A DNA stretch of 64,000 nucleotides from Gordius sp. MW1 (Eukaryota > Nematomorpha > Gordioida > Gordea > Gordiidae). Shown piece after piece: positions 9,644 to 20,200 of the stretch; positions within the stretch are counted from its first letter, which is position 1; each line of letters opens with the position of its first letter. The stretch spans positions 8,928,001 through 8,992,000 of the forward strand of contig OZ038532.1 in assembly GCA_964036665.1 (NCBI GenBank), written 5' to 3'. The notes under the pieces were generated by a model that had not been told where the DNA came from, made no database searches, and saw only the letters and a list, made by a program, of their open reading frames with translations. The translations under genes were made by a program, and so were the position numbers.

Positions 9644-10957
9644 GCAGGCTCAAATGTGGAATTAGCAGGCAGGTAAAAGTGGATAAATCGAATTAAAAGC
9701 AATGGCCTTAGGGTCAAAAGAGATAAAAATTAATATGTATGCTCGGAGGGAAGTCAATACAAAGAAACACACCTGCAAATTGATGACTGGTGTTTAAGCA
9801 GTAAGAAGGATTTCAAATATCTTGGTTCTAGGGTTCAATGTGATGGGGGTGTGGAAAGTGTAATTATGTCAATAATAAACGCAGACTTATAGCGATAAAG
9901 AAAGAAACATATGGTTTATTCACTGAAAATATTAATGATAACCGAAAAACAAAACTATTATCGCGAGTTTAAATAATGGGATGGGTTTGTTAATATTCAA
10001 ATGAGGGTTGACTCTGCGTGCGTATATTTCTCTTCGTATCACGACCACTACAGACTGGCTAAAATTTAGGGAGTGTGACAAACACATACCACTCAATTCA
10101 AAGGACGATTATATAATACCGTTAATGTACCCACGGTATTGTATGCAGCAGAATGGGCAATTAAGTCAAAAGAAGAGCAAAGCTTGGCAACCATGGATAT
10201 GAAATGTTAAGATGGAATTTGGGAATAAGCATAAAGGAACCAAAAACTAAGGGATAAACTATGTAGTTCAGGTTTAGAGAAAATTCGTGGTGAGAAGATT
10301 AAGAAGGTATGGCCGTCACGTTGCAAAACATATTAAGAAGGTGCAAGTCGAAGGTAAGCGAAAGAGAGAGAAAACTACGCTGACATGGAAACATAAAATA
10401 GATATGGACTTGAGAAGATACGAGCCTGAATGAAGCTGATATGAGTGCAGGAATACGGAAAAACTACTTGAAGGAGCTGACCACTAAGTGTGACAAACAG
10501 CTATAAAAAATTATATAACTATTTTTTTTTTAAAAGCCAGTGGTACATCGAAGGGATTCAGTCTAAATTTCGTGTGCATCAAAGATCGGCATAAGTCCAT
10601 TGCTCTTCATAACAATAATACAATCGACAATGAAGGACCTGAAACGCGAATCACCTTTGGCAATGCTCTTTGCGGATGGAATAGTACTGTGCGCAGGCTC
10701 AAATATGGAAATAGCAGAGCAGGTAAAAGTGGATAAATCGAATTGAAAGCAATGGCCATAGGGTCAACCGAGATACTGAATATGTATGTTTGGAGGGAAC
10801 TGAATACAAAGAAATTCACCTGCAAATAGATGACTGGTGTTTAAGCAGTAAGAAGGATTTCAAATATCTTGGTTCGAGGGTTCAATGTGATGTGGGTGTG
10901 GAAAGTTAAATTAAGACAAAAATAAACGTAGACTGGCTAAAATTTAGGGAGTGTGAC

Positions 10958-12101
10958 TAGTGTTTCGATCTCGTCTCGTCTCGGTCTCGAATACAAAATC
11001 TCGTCTCGTCTCGGGAGCGATTAGGAAAATCTCGATCTCGTCTCGTCTCGGTCTAGAAAAATCTCGGTCTCGTCTCGTCTCGACGAGAATTCTCGTCTCG
11101 TCTCGACTTTTAAAAAAAAATATATACGGAATAAAAATTTCTCCTATTTTATTAAAAATATAAATAAGTGTTCAAAAATCCAAATGGCAAATTTTATATT
11201 TTTGGAAAAACTTTAATACGCAAACTTTTTAAAGATTTAGCGGGACACGACATCTCATTGACAATATAAAGATATGAATTAACTCATAAAGATAACATTT
11301 TCTATAAAAAGTGCAGACTAAAAAAACTATAAATAAATTTGAAATAAGATTAAATTTTATTGTTCTAGCAAATTATAATATTTGCATCAAATTCACTGTG
11401 TCTGTCAACTATAAATGGACTTCGAAAATTATAAGTTCGCTTATAGTTGATATAGTTGCATAAGTGAGCAAAATGAGACCCTTTATTAACCTTTGCTAAT
11501 GATTCAAAGTAGACCTTAACATATTTAAGGCAAACGTTTAAGTCCATTAATATAACCATCATCAGTTATAGCCCATAGTGTTTATTGCATGTTTATGCGA
11601 GTGACATTTAATGATGTTATTATTATTTACAGAATTGATAACTAGTTGCAGAAATTAAAACGTTGTAAAACAACAATAAAAGCAGCATTATTATAGAATT
11701 AAGAACATAAGGTTTTAAACTTTAAATTAAAGAGTACGTATTTAAATGTATGACAAAAATCAACCATACTTAGGTAAATGATTGCCAAATTTTATTTTTT
11801 TTGCAAAAATATATAATATTTACTACACTTGTGAATTTTTTTAATATTAAATATATTCCATACATATTGATTTACACTTAATACCTTAAATGTAAATTAA
11901 AATACACAATAATTTACTAAAATCTAACGATCAATAAAAAGTCGAGATCTCGCCGAGAAAATCTCGTATCGTCTCGTCTCGACATCAAAATTCTCGTCTC
12001 GATCTCGACTCCATTTTTCAAATTCTCGTCTCGTCTCGTCTCGGTTTTTCGAGACGAGACGAGACGAGACCGAGATTTTTCTCGGTTTTTCCGCATCACT
12101 A
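10958..12101 (+). mobile_element. hAT-type non-autonomous element with TCTCG arrays
   Basis: Flanked by a perfect 8-bp duplication AGTGTGAC (10950-10957, 12102-12109). The ends are TAGTGTTTCG and CGCATCACTA. Subterminal arrays TCTCGTCTCGTCTCGG on the left and their complement on the right make the two ends self-complementary. The interior is AT-rich without a gene. The 8-bp duplication and TAGTG ends identify hAT. Confidence 0.88.
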
Positions 12102-12382
12102 AGTGTGACAAACACATACCACTCAAATTCAAAGGACGATTATATAATACCGTTAATGTACCCACGGTATTGTATGCAGCAGAATGGGCAATTAAGTTAA
12201 AAGAAGAGCAAAGCTTGGCAACCATGGAAATGAATTGTTAAGATGGATTTTGGGAATAAGCATAAAGGAACCAAAACCTAAGGGATAAACTAGATGTAGT
12301 TCCGATTTAGAGAAAATTCGTGGTAGGAAGATTAAGATGGTATGGCCGTCACCTGGCAAAACGTATTTAGAAGGTGCAAGTT

Positions 12383-12826
12383 TGTGGTGTTCCACACGTT
12401 TGTTAATTAGCTTGTTTATTTTTTGTTTGTTTATTCCCCCCCCACACACGCACTTAATTATACGCTATTGTGCCAAATCCCTCTACAATAAGAATAGATT
12501 TTAATACCCATCTCGAGCGAGCGATTTTAATTACCATCGCGTTATGGTTTATTAATATATCGAATTATCATCGTTATTTTATTAACATGATTTAGAAAAT
12601 ATATTTGATTACCTCGATATCGCTGGTAGAATGATAATTATTATTTTTTTGGTTTAATAGTGATTTAATAAAATTCAAAATGTAGCCATACTAGAAAGCG
12701 AAATCAATTAATATTTTTCGCGCGTTTTAAATACAATAAATATTCCGCGAATAATAAATAAAATATTTTGAAACAAAGGAATTATTTTTTTAATTCCGTC
12801 ATTGAAACCTTTTTTTGAAATTCCAA
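12383..12826. mobile_element. Unclassified 440-bp insertion in LINE copy 2
   Basis: Copies 1 and 3 run straight through this point (GTGCAAGTCGAAGGTAAGCG in copy 1). Copy 2 has about 440 bp of AT-rich DNA between GTGCAAG and GAAGGTAAGC. No clear terminal repeats or target duplication. Confidence 0.6.
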
Positions 12827-12986
12827 AAGAAGGTAAGCGAAAGAGAGGGAAAACTACACTGACATGGAAACATAAAATAGATATGGACTTGAGAAGGTAC
12901 GAGCCAGAATGAAGCTGATATAAGTGCAGATACGGAAAAACTACTTGAAGGAGCTGACCACTAAGTGTGACAAACAGCTAAAGTAT

Positions 12987-14220
12987 CAGAGGTCAGATTT
13001 GTTTAAATTTTTTTGCCCGAACCCGGCCCGGTTTGATTTTATGATTAAATTGCCCGCCCGGCCCGCCCGAACCCTTCTCAGTGTCCGCCCGGCCAGGCCC
13101 GAAGCGCAAGAACTCCCCGAAATGCCCGCCCGGCCCGGCCCGAAGCGCAAGAGCTGCCCGAAATGCCCGCCCGGCCCGGCCCGAAGCGCAAGTAAAAGTA
13201 TTACCTTTTTATTAAACATGTTAAAAAATAAAAAAATGCAGGATATCACACAAATGAACACTTTGAATTGAAATACCACGAGACTTACTTGAAATTGAAT
13301 GGATTAAATACTGTAAAGTGAATGTGAAAAAGAAAATAATAGCGAAGCGATTAAATTTAGTAGAATGAAAATGAATATGAAAACGTTTTTAAGAGAGTTG
13401 GATGTTTGTCTAGACTGCACGTGCACGCACATGCACAGCACATGCGTTCGTTAGTTAGCAATAAAAAAAGGAAAGGACGTAAAAGTAATAGTAAAGTAAA
13501 TATTCAACAAATTCATTAAAAATGCGATACTCTCAACAAGGGTTAAATAAAGGGTACAGACAGAGATCAGAAGAATGCCCGGCCCTTAATAAAGCACACT
13601 AAAAAAATAGAATTTTAATTAGCATTTCGAATCAATCAAATTGTGTTGTGTTGAGCCCAAGGTCATGGAGGGAAAAATATGCATCTTTCATATTATTACA
13701 AGTGTGGTTTGGTTAACACTTCAGAGGTTGGGTCAAAAATGTTAACACGGATGGTATTTGGGCTATTAATTACCCCAAACTAATAGCTATAACTTAGATA
13801 TTTTATAATTTAAACTTGTCAAAATTTGTTAATATATTAATTTGTCTATTTGATCAAGTGGTTTTAATTTTATGCCTATAATTATAGAAGAATTTATTTT
13901 GCACAGCATTTTTAAACGGCTTGGGGTCATTACCATTATAACCCCACCCGACCTCTGAAGTGTTAAAGGTGAAGTGTGTAAGGCAATTCAATCTAGCTAG
14001 AAATTTTCAAAAATAATCCATTTTATATAAAAAGTCACACCCTACCCTAGCCCTACAATAATTTATTTATGCCCGAATCTTATCAAAGCGTGCCCGCCCG
14101 GGCCGCCCGAAAAGTAAAACGTGCCCGCCCGGGCCCGCCCGAAAGGTAAAATTTAAGACAGTTGACCCGCCCGGCCCGGCCGGGCCGGGCCGGGCAGCGG
14201 GCCGGGCAATCTGGTCTCTG
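12987..14220 (+). mobile_element. hAT-type non-autonomous element with GCCCGGCCC arrays
   Basis: Perfect 8-bp duplication TAAAGTAT (12979-12986, 14221-14228). TIRs are CAGAGGTCAGATT and AATCTGGTCTCTG. Both ends carry GC-rich GCCCGCCCGGCCCG arrays, at 13010-13200 and 14090-14210; the middle is AT-rich. The arrays create apparent Pro/Arg-rich frames on both strands that are not genes. Confidence 0.9.
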
Positions 14221-14247
14221 TAAAGTATATAACTATTTTTTAAAAAA

Positions 14248-15120
14248 AGACAGTGATAAATCGAAGGGATTCAGTCTAAATGTCGGTGTGCATCAAGGAT
14301 CGGTATTAATCCATTGCTCTTCATAACAATAATGGATTCGACAATGAAGGACCTGAAACGCGAATCACCTTGGGCAATTCTCTTTGCGGATGCTATAGTC
14401 CTGTGCGCAGGCAAATATGGAAATAGCAGAGCAGGTAAAAGTGGATAAACGAATTGAAAGCAATGGCCATAGGGTCAACCGAGATAAAACTGAATATGTA
14501 TGCTTGGAGGGAAGTGAATACAAAGAAACACACCTGCAAATCGATGACTGGTTTTTAAGCAGTAAGAAGAATTTCAAATATCTTGGTTCTAGGGATCAAT
14601 GTGATATGGGCGTGGGAAGTGAAATTAAGTCAAGAATAAACGCAGATTGGTTAAAATTTAGGGAGTGTGACAAACACATACCACTCAATTCAAAGGACGA
14701 TTATATAATACCGTTAATGTACCCACGGTATTGTATGCAGCAGAATGGGCAATTAAGTCAAAAGAAGAGTAAAGCTTGGCAACCATGGAGATGAAATGTT
14801 AAGATGGAATTTGGGAATAAGCATAAAGGAACCAAAAACTAAGGGAGAAACTATGTAGTTCTGATTTAAAGAAAATTCGCGGTAAGAAAATTAAGATGGT
14901 ATGGCCGTCACCTGGCAAAACGTATTAGGTGGTCGAAGGTAAGCGAGAGGGAAAACTACACTGACATGGAAACATAAAATAAATATGGACTTGAGAAGGT
15001 ACGAGCCAGAATGAAGCTGATGTAAGTGCAGGAATACTGAAAAACCACTTCAAGGAGCTGGCCATTATGTGTGACAAACAGCTATATGAAAAAAATTATA
15101 TAACTATTTTGAAAATCTTA
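14248..15120 (+). mobile_element. RTE-like LINE, copy 3 (3' part, tandem)
   Basis: Begins GACAGTGATAAATCGAAGGG, the same internal start as copy 2, right after the 3' tail of copy 2. It holds the RT end including 14417-14794 (KTEYVCLEGSEYKETHLQID, FKYLGSRDQCD, then RINADWLKFREC), a recognisable RTE C-terminal region, and the shared 3' end GACAAACAGCTA. It is the best preserved of the three RT C-termini. Confidence 0.82.
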
Positions 15121-16351
15121 AAAGCACAATTTAGTATGCGCCATGTCACTAATATCACTGGTACGACAGTAAAAAAGTATTTACCCTAAATAATAAAAAT
15201 AGTTTCTAAAAAAGGTCAGTTTTTTAAAAATTTTATATAATTATATTTATGGTAAAGCCATCGTGTCTGCCAAATATAGATTGACACATTAAATTATAAG
15301 TTTAATTATTTTTAACTTAATTACATATTTGAAATACTAAATTAGCATTGGCAAAAATAGTTTAAGCTTTTAGTTAAAATTTATGAAAAAATTTTGGTCG
15401 CACGTTTATTATTGTTAGAAACGTAAAAGTACAAGTAAGTATTTCTTATCATTATTCATATCATGTTTGCTGCACATATTGAACGTTGTAAAAACACCAA
15501 TAAAAGTAGCATTGGTACTAGAATAGAGACATAGGAGTTTTAATATTTGAAAATGTATATATGTAATTTTCTAACAAATACTTTTACACAGAAAAGAATC
15601 TATTAGTGTGTAAGATCCCATATTATGCTCGAGAAAAAAATTAAAAGGAACAGAATGTAACTGCATGATGGTATGACAAAAAAAGCGAACAAGTGATATA
15701 AATAAAAATACCTCAGTTAAAAACAATGGTCACAATTTTGACGTTGATGACCTTGCTTTAAACAATATCACCGCCACACCGCCCAGAATGTATGTAAACA
15801 TTTGTTTATTTTCTAAGAATGTTTAGTGCTTAATCTTGTTTTGCTACAAAAGGCTAATTTTAAAAGTTATGTCCCTAACCTATCTACATTTTATAAGCTT
15901 TACAATTTTTAAAATTAGCCAAATATATAATAAAAATAGAGATAAGTAAATATAAGCTGCATAATTCATATTAATATTTATAAGTGCAAAAACTATTCTG
16001 AAAAAGATCTTTAATTTGCGACTGCTAACAAATTGAGAACAATATAGTTTAACTTTAAACTAAAAACTTTTAATTAATTGAAAATGATTTTTATCAATGT
16101 AAGAGTTTCGACACGTTAAGCTCGTACAGCTCCTTAATAAAACCGATCAGATATTGCAGGAATTGGTTAAGCTGTTGACGCTTCACTACACCATATTAAA
16201 TGATACAATGTTTGATAATTGCTGTTCATGTAATAAAACGGTAGTATAATTTAGTATAATTCACAGTGCATAAAAAATTAATTCGGTATCATAGTATAGT
16301 GCAGTAGTTAAATACTATGAATAGCGCGCTTGAGGCCAAAAACGCTAAAAA
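15121..16351. other. AT-rich DNA 3' of BAG6
   Basis: No reading frame or repeat that I can name. It includes the downstream side of the BAG6 stop codon. A canonical AATAAA is not visible on the minus strand within the first 150 bp. Confidence 0.5.
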
Positions 16352-17232
16352 TCACGGCAAATATTTACGGATATATTTGAGAATGTCAGGAAACTTGGTC
16401 GGGCAAAAGTCTGTCGATTGTATTGCCATATCCATTTTCGAAGCGAGCATCGCGTGGAATGCTGATATCAAATTTTGATCTAACATCATACCATCTATAA
16501 TTTCCTAAAAATCATTAACGAATTTATATACAATACACCACCGGTGAAGTGGTCAAATTTTAATTAAAAATTATGGGTTTATAGGAGCAATCATATAGGT
16601 TTCTAATTAAAAAAAGAGGAAATTTAAAACATCTTATTTATACCAAAAAAGAAGACTTAAACCTATCGAATAAGGTTGGGTATTGCAAAGACATGATTTG
16701 CCTTTCCAACGGCAAACGAATTCGACTGAGAGATTGTTTTTAAACCCGAAAAATCCACATATGTAAAAATAAAATAAGCCCAAAGCAAAAATTTAACAAT
16801 TATCCTAAAAACATATCCTACATATCATATAATTTCGTTATCAAAAATAATCTGCACAATTTTATTCATTTCCAATTTATGACCAATCTGAATTAGGTTT
16901 GAGCTTCCGATACAGACATCTAAGAGAGTTCAAAAATACAAAAATTTTAAAAAGAGAACATCTTTTGCATAAAAACCTTAGGCCGCACCCCCAAACAATC
17001 TTAAAATAACCATACCCCTCTAGTGGCTCGTGGTGTAATTCTAACAAACATAAATAAAGCTCAAACAGCTTTAATATGCAAAATTGGAAGATCTTCAAGA
17101 ACACACACGTACTTCAAACTCATCTAGAGTTATGAAAACACCGGCATCGGATAGAGCCTTGTCCAGCACTTCCCTGAGATATTCGTCGAGGTAAGGCGAT
17201 GCCAATCTAGTCGATTGTGCCGCCTCCATCAT
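16352..17232 (-). CDS. BAG6: BAG6 exons 24-25: C-terminal BAG-like region and stop
   Basis: Exons 17113-17232 (40 codons, MMEAAQSTRLASPYLDEYLR) and 16352-16504 (50 codons and a TGA stop). The last exon contains SAFHAMLASKMDMAIQ and ends CPTKFPDILKYIRKYLP. The family C-terminus has the pattern L..D...RL..DPNY.P.RFP at this position, which the P.KFPD segment matches. In mammals this region binds UBL4A. Acceptor ATAAATAG and donor GTACGT fit, both phases 0. Confidence 0.88.
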
Positions 17233-20200
17233 CTATTTATTTAAAAATGAATTTTTTCCTTAAAAATAAACTACAATAGCCTATTTGATCACCCTTGCCG
17301 ATAACAAGTCAAAATTATATTCTATAAAGACGCTTTAAAAATCGATACAATTCAAAATTTTACCTAATGGCTTAATCAACAATTTATAGTACCCGAAGGT
17401 TCGGTCGTCAAACAAGCTTAAACATTAGCCCGAGAGGTCATCTAACGTTTGTGTATTGTATGATTATCATTAATATTATATATTCTATTATGCGAGTCGT
17501 TAAAAACCTACGTATTCTTTTGAAATAGTTTTAAGTAATAATTTAATTAATGGTTCACATTTTCTAAACGTTAGTTGTGGTAATTTGAAAAAAAATATAA
17601 GGTTAAAGTATGAAAAATGAAAACGTAAAGATAGCGTATTAGTGAATAATTGTGGTAATGTGAAAAATAAAAGAAAGTATGAATAATAATTATGTATTAA
17701 AAACGACATTCTTGAACCATAATTAAATTTTTAAAGTATATTTCAAGTCAAATATAAATTAAAATTGAACTTAAGACTTGGTTAAAAAGTTTATTTTCAC
17801 GAAACAAGGTTACATAAATAAGCGAAGTATATAAATAAAGAAAGACATATATCCTCCTAGATACTCCAAGGTTCAACAATATATTAAAGGGCTACACCAA
17901 GGTTCCGTTTTAAGCCCTCTACTTATCATACTCGTAATGGAGGTGGTGACAAAACAACTGCGAGAAGGACTCCCATGGGAACTTTTATACGCCGATGATC
18001 CCTTGATAATGGCTTAGAGTGAGGCTGATCTCTCTACAAAGATACTAAAATGGAAAAACGGAATGGAGGAAAAGGGCTTAAAAGTTAACATGGGAAAAAC
18101 AAAGGTGATGTATGGCGGGAAAAATATGAAGAGCGCCGAGGTAACTTTCGCCTGGCCCTGTAGCGTATGTTACAAAGGAGTGGCTAGCAACTCTATACAA
18201 TGCACAAAATGCCTAGGATGGGTCCACAAAAAATGTAGCGATGTGAAAGGAAGTCTCTTATTGGCAAGTCGTACGTTTAGCTGCAAGCCATGCGTGACAG
18301 GACCTCTACCGGATAATAACCGACTTTAACATCGGTAATGGGGAGACGCTAGGAAAAGTTAACACCTTTACCTACCTCGGGGACTCTTTAAGTGCAGATG
18401 GGAACGTTGACTCGGCAGTTACAGCAAGGATACGACAAGCCTGGAAGAATTTAGAGAAATGGCCCCTCTTTTGACCGCAAAAGGTGTTTCACTCACTTTA
18501 AAGGGTAAAGTTTACGCGGCATGTATTAGAAGTTGTCTTGTATATGGAAGTGAAACGTGGCCATTAATGTCGATACATAAAGTCAAATTGGAAAGCACAG
18601 AAATGCGTATGATAAGATGGATGTCAAACGTGTCGCTACGGGAAAGAATAACAAGCAACAAACTCAGAGAAAGAATTGGGATCGAGCCAATCAACGAGGT
18701 CATCCGGAAAAACAGGCTAAGATGGTTTGGACATGTGGAGCGGAAGAATGACGACGACTGGGTGAAGAGGTGTACTTTCTTGGAGGTACCTGGAAAGAAA
18801 CCGCGCGGGAGGCCGAAATCAACATGGGCGTCTGTTCTCGCTAACGACTGGAAAAATGGGCCTGACAAAACACGATTCTCATGATCGGATAAAATGGAGG
18901 AAATGGATTAGGGGAAAACAGGCCAACCCAGAAGATCCTGGAAAACGGCCTTAAAACGACGAAGAAGAAGAAGTGCACTATGTCACAACTAGTTACATTC
19001 AAAAAAGTATAAAATATACTAAATATAAATGTTAGGCAATTATTAACTTCTATACACCAATTAAAAACAATGATTTCAACAATGCTATAAAAAATCAATT
19101 CCAAATCTCCCAATCCAACCCTGACCTCGACGCAAATCTACCCAACTTTAATTTAAACCTTTCTGCATATACTTGCTTGGAATCCCTACAAGCATGTCGG
19201 ATATGGAATTAAAATTTTGTGGATGTCAATCGATTTAGATACCCCAAACATAAGAAAATTAAAAAAATAAATTAAAACGCTAATTCGAATAAAATTAGGC
19301 GTCCTAAATAAAATAAAAACTCGTGATCAATTAAAATCTCTAATGCAAAATTAGTGGATATTCAGGGAAAAAGGGAGATCTATGAAGAAACTAAGGTTAA
19401 ACGAATGGGCAAAATTATAATTTGAGATAAACCTTGCGACGCTTAGCTGGCATTCCCGCGATGTAAGCGTTGCTGAAATGTCGAGTCGGGATGATTGCGA
19501 CATTGTCTACTCTATTAGAAGAACTCTGTGCGACATTTGTTGGAGTGGAACTGGATTCCCTTTTTTGTTTTTCTACGTCGTTTTCGATAATCGCACCCCA
19601 TTCCTAACGAATGATCAAAAAATTTGCGCACCCATTTTATAAGGCATTAATAGAAAATAAATTACAACTACCAACATTTAAGTACGGTTGCTTCTAAACT
19701 AAAATTAAATAAAATGTGAGATTATGAATCTATTTATAAATACTTTGAATCTCTGGATTGGGTGGCGACATTTGCAAGACATTGACAGCGCATAAAATTT
19801 TGCATATTATTATACAACGTAAATAAGTTTTAAATAAAGCCCTTTTTTAAAAAGAAAAATAAGAAGGCACTTCGAATGTATTCTTGCTAAAAATTTAAAT
19901 ACTATTTGAGGATATAAACATTATAAAAACTGATATAACTTATGAAAACGGAAAAAATAAAAAACATAAATAAAGATACTTTGGGTATTTGTGCTTTCCA
20001 ATCTTTTTCAGTTTCGCCCGATATCACCGTTCCCGCATTGACATCGCCTCGAGTCGAAACCCTAACATACTGGTAACCTAGTGCGTCTTGAAAATTTTCA
20101 TCCTCTTCGATTTCCATGCGCTATTTAATATATAATTTATAGAAAAGAGCAAAAATGATTCAGTATGGCAAAGAATCTGCTCAGATCATCGTTGGAGTAA

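Larger units (their letters stand above)
6690..10535 (+). mobile_element. RTE-like LINE, copy 1 (5' region to 3' end, decayed)
   Basis: After a short tRNA-like head (about 6690-6830) the plus strand reads as a decayed LINE. The endonuclease start is at about 6938 (RVGSLNVG) and 7035 (RWKGAKARMIGEGYKLYFNG), followed by an SGYAPQTGC motif. Further pieces are the endonuclease end (QRLVVMD.VIF), a WW-rich linker (about 8620), the RT (9012-9640: GRAVGPDNIPIEGFKTLG, ECNNY.GIKL, CFIDFEKAFDKVPKQL, MLFADAIVL) and the RT C-terminus to 10500. The 3' end is AT-rich after GACAAACAGCTA. It has many frameshifts, internal deletions (the segment before ECNNY is missing) and FADD changed to FADA, so it is dead. 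A hAT MITE sits at 7484-8532. Confidence 0.85.
10536..14247 (+). mobile_element. RTE-like LINE, copy 2 (3' part, tandem, with insertions)
   Basis: Starts abruptly with CAGTGGTACATCGAAGGGAT, the point equivalent to about 9488 in copy 1, directly after the 3' end of copy 1. It runs through the RT C-terminus to the same 3' tail. It is interrupted by hAT elements at 10958-12101 and 12987-14220 and by a further insertion at about 12383-12826. Without them the unit is about 900 bp, like copy 3. The coding potential is broken. Confidence 0.8.
17860..18972 (+). mobile_element. LINE fragment with embedded PHD-like finger (3' part)
   Basis: 5'-truncated LINE in the BAG6 intron between exons 23 and 24, on the opposite strand. 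The order is the RT palm end (KGLHQGSVLSPLLIILVMEV, LPWELLYADD at about 17970-18000), a cysteine-rich insert at 18145-18290, then FTYLGDSLSADGNVD, the RT thumb (YAACIRSCLVYGSETWPLMS) and the C-terminal block (NRLRWFGHVERK, KKPRGRPKSTW). It ends in a GAAGAAGAAGAAG tail. The catalytic Y-A-D-D survives, but a stop follows it and the frame breaks near 18330. Confidence 0.85.

Noticed and set aside
12924..13279. Pro/Arg/Gly-rich frames on both strands
   Set aside because: Caused by the GCCCGGCCC array of a hAT MITE.
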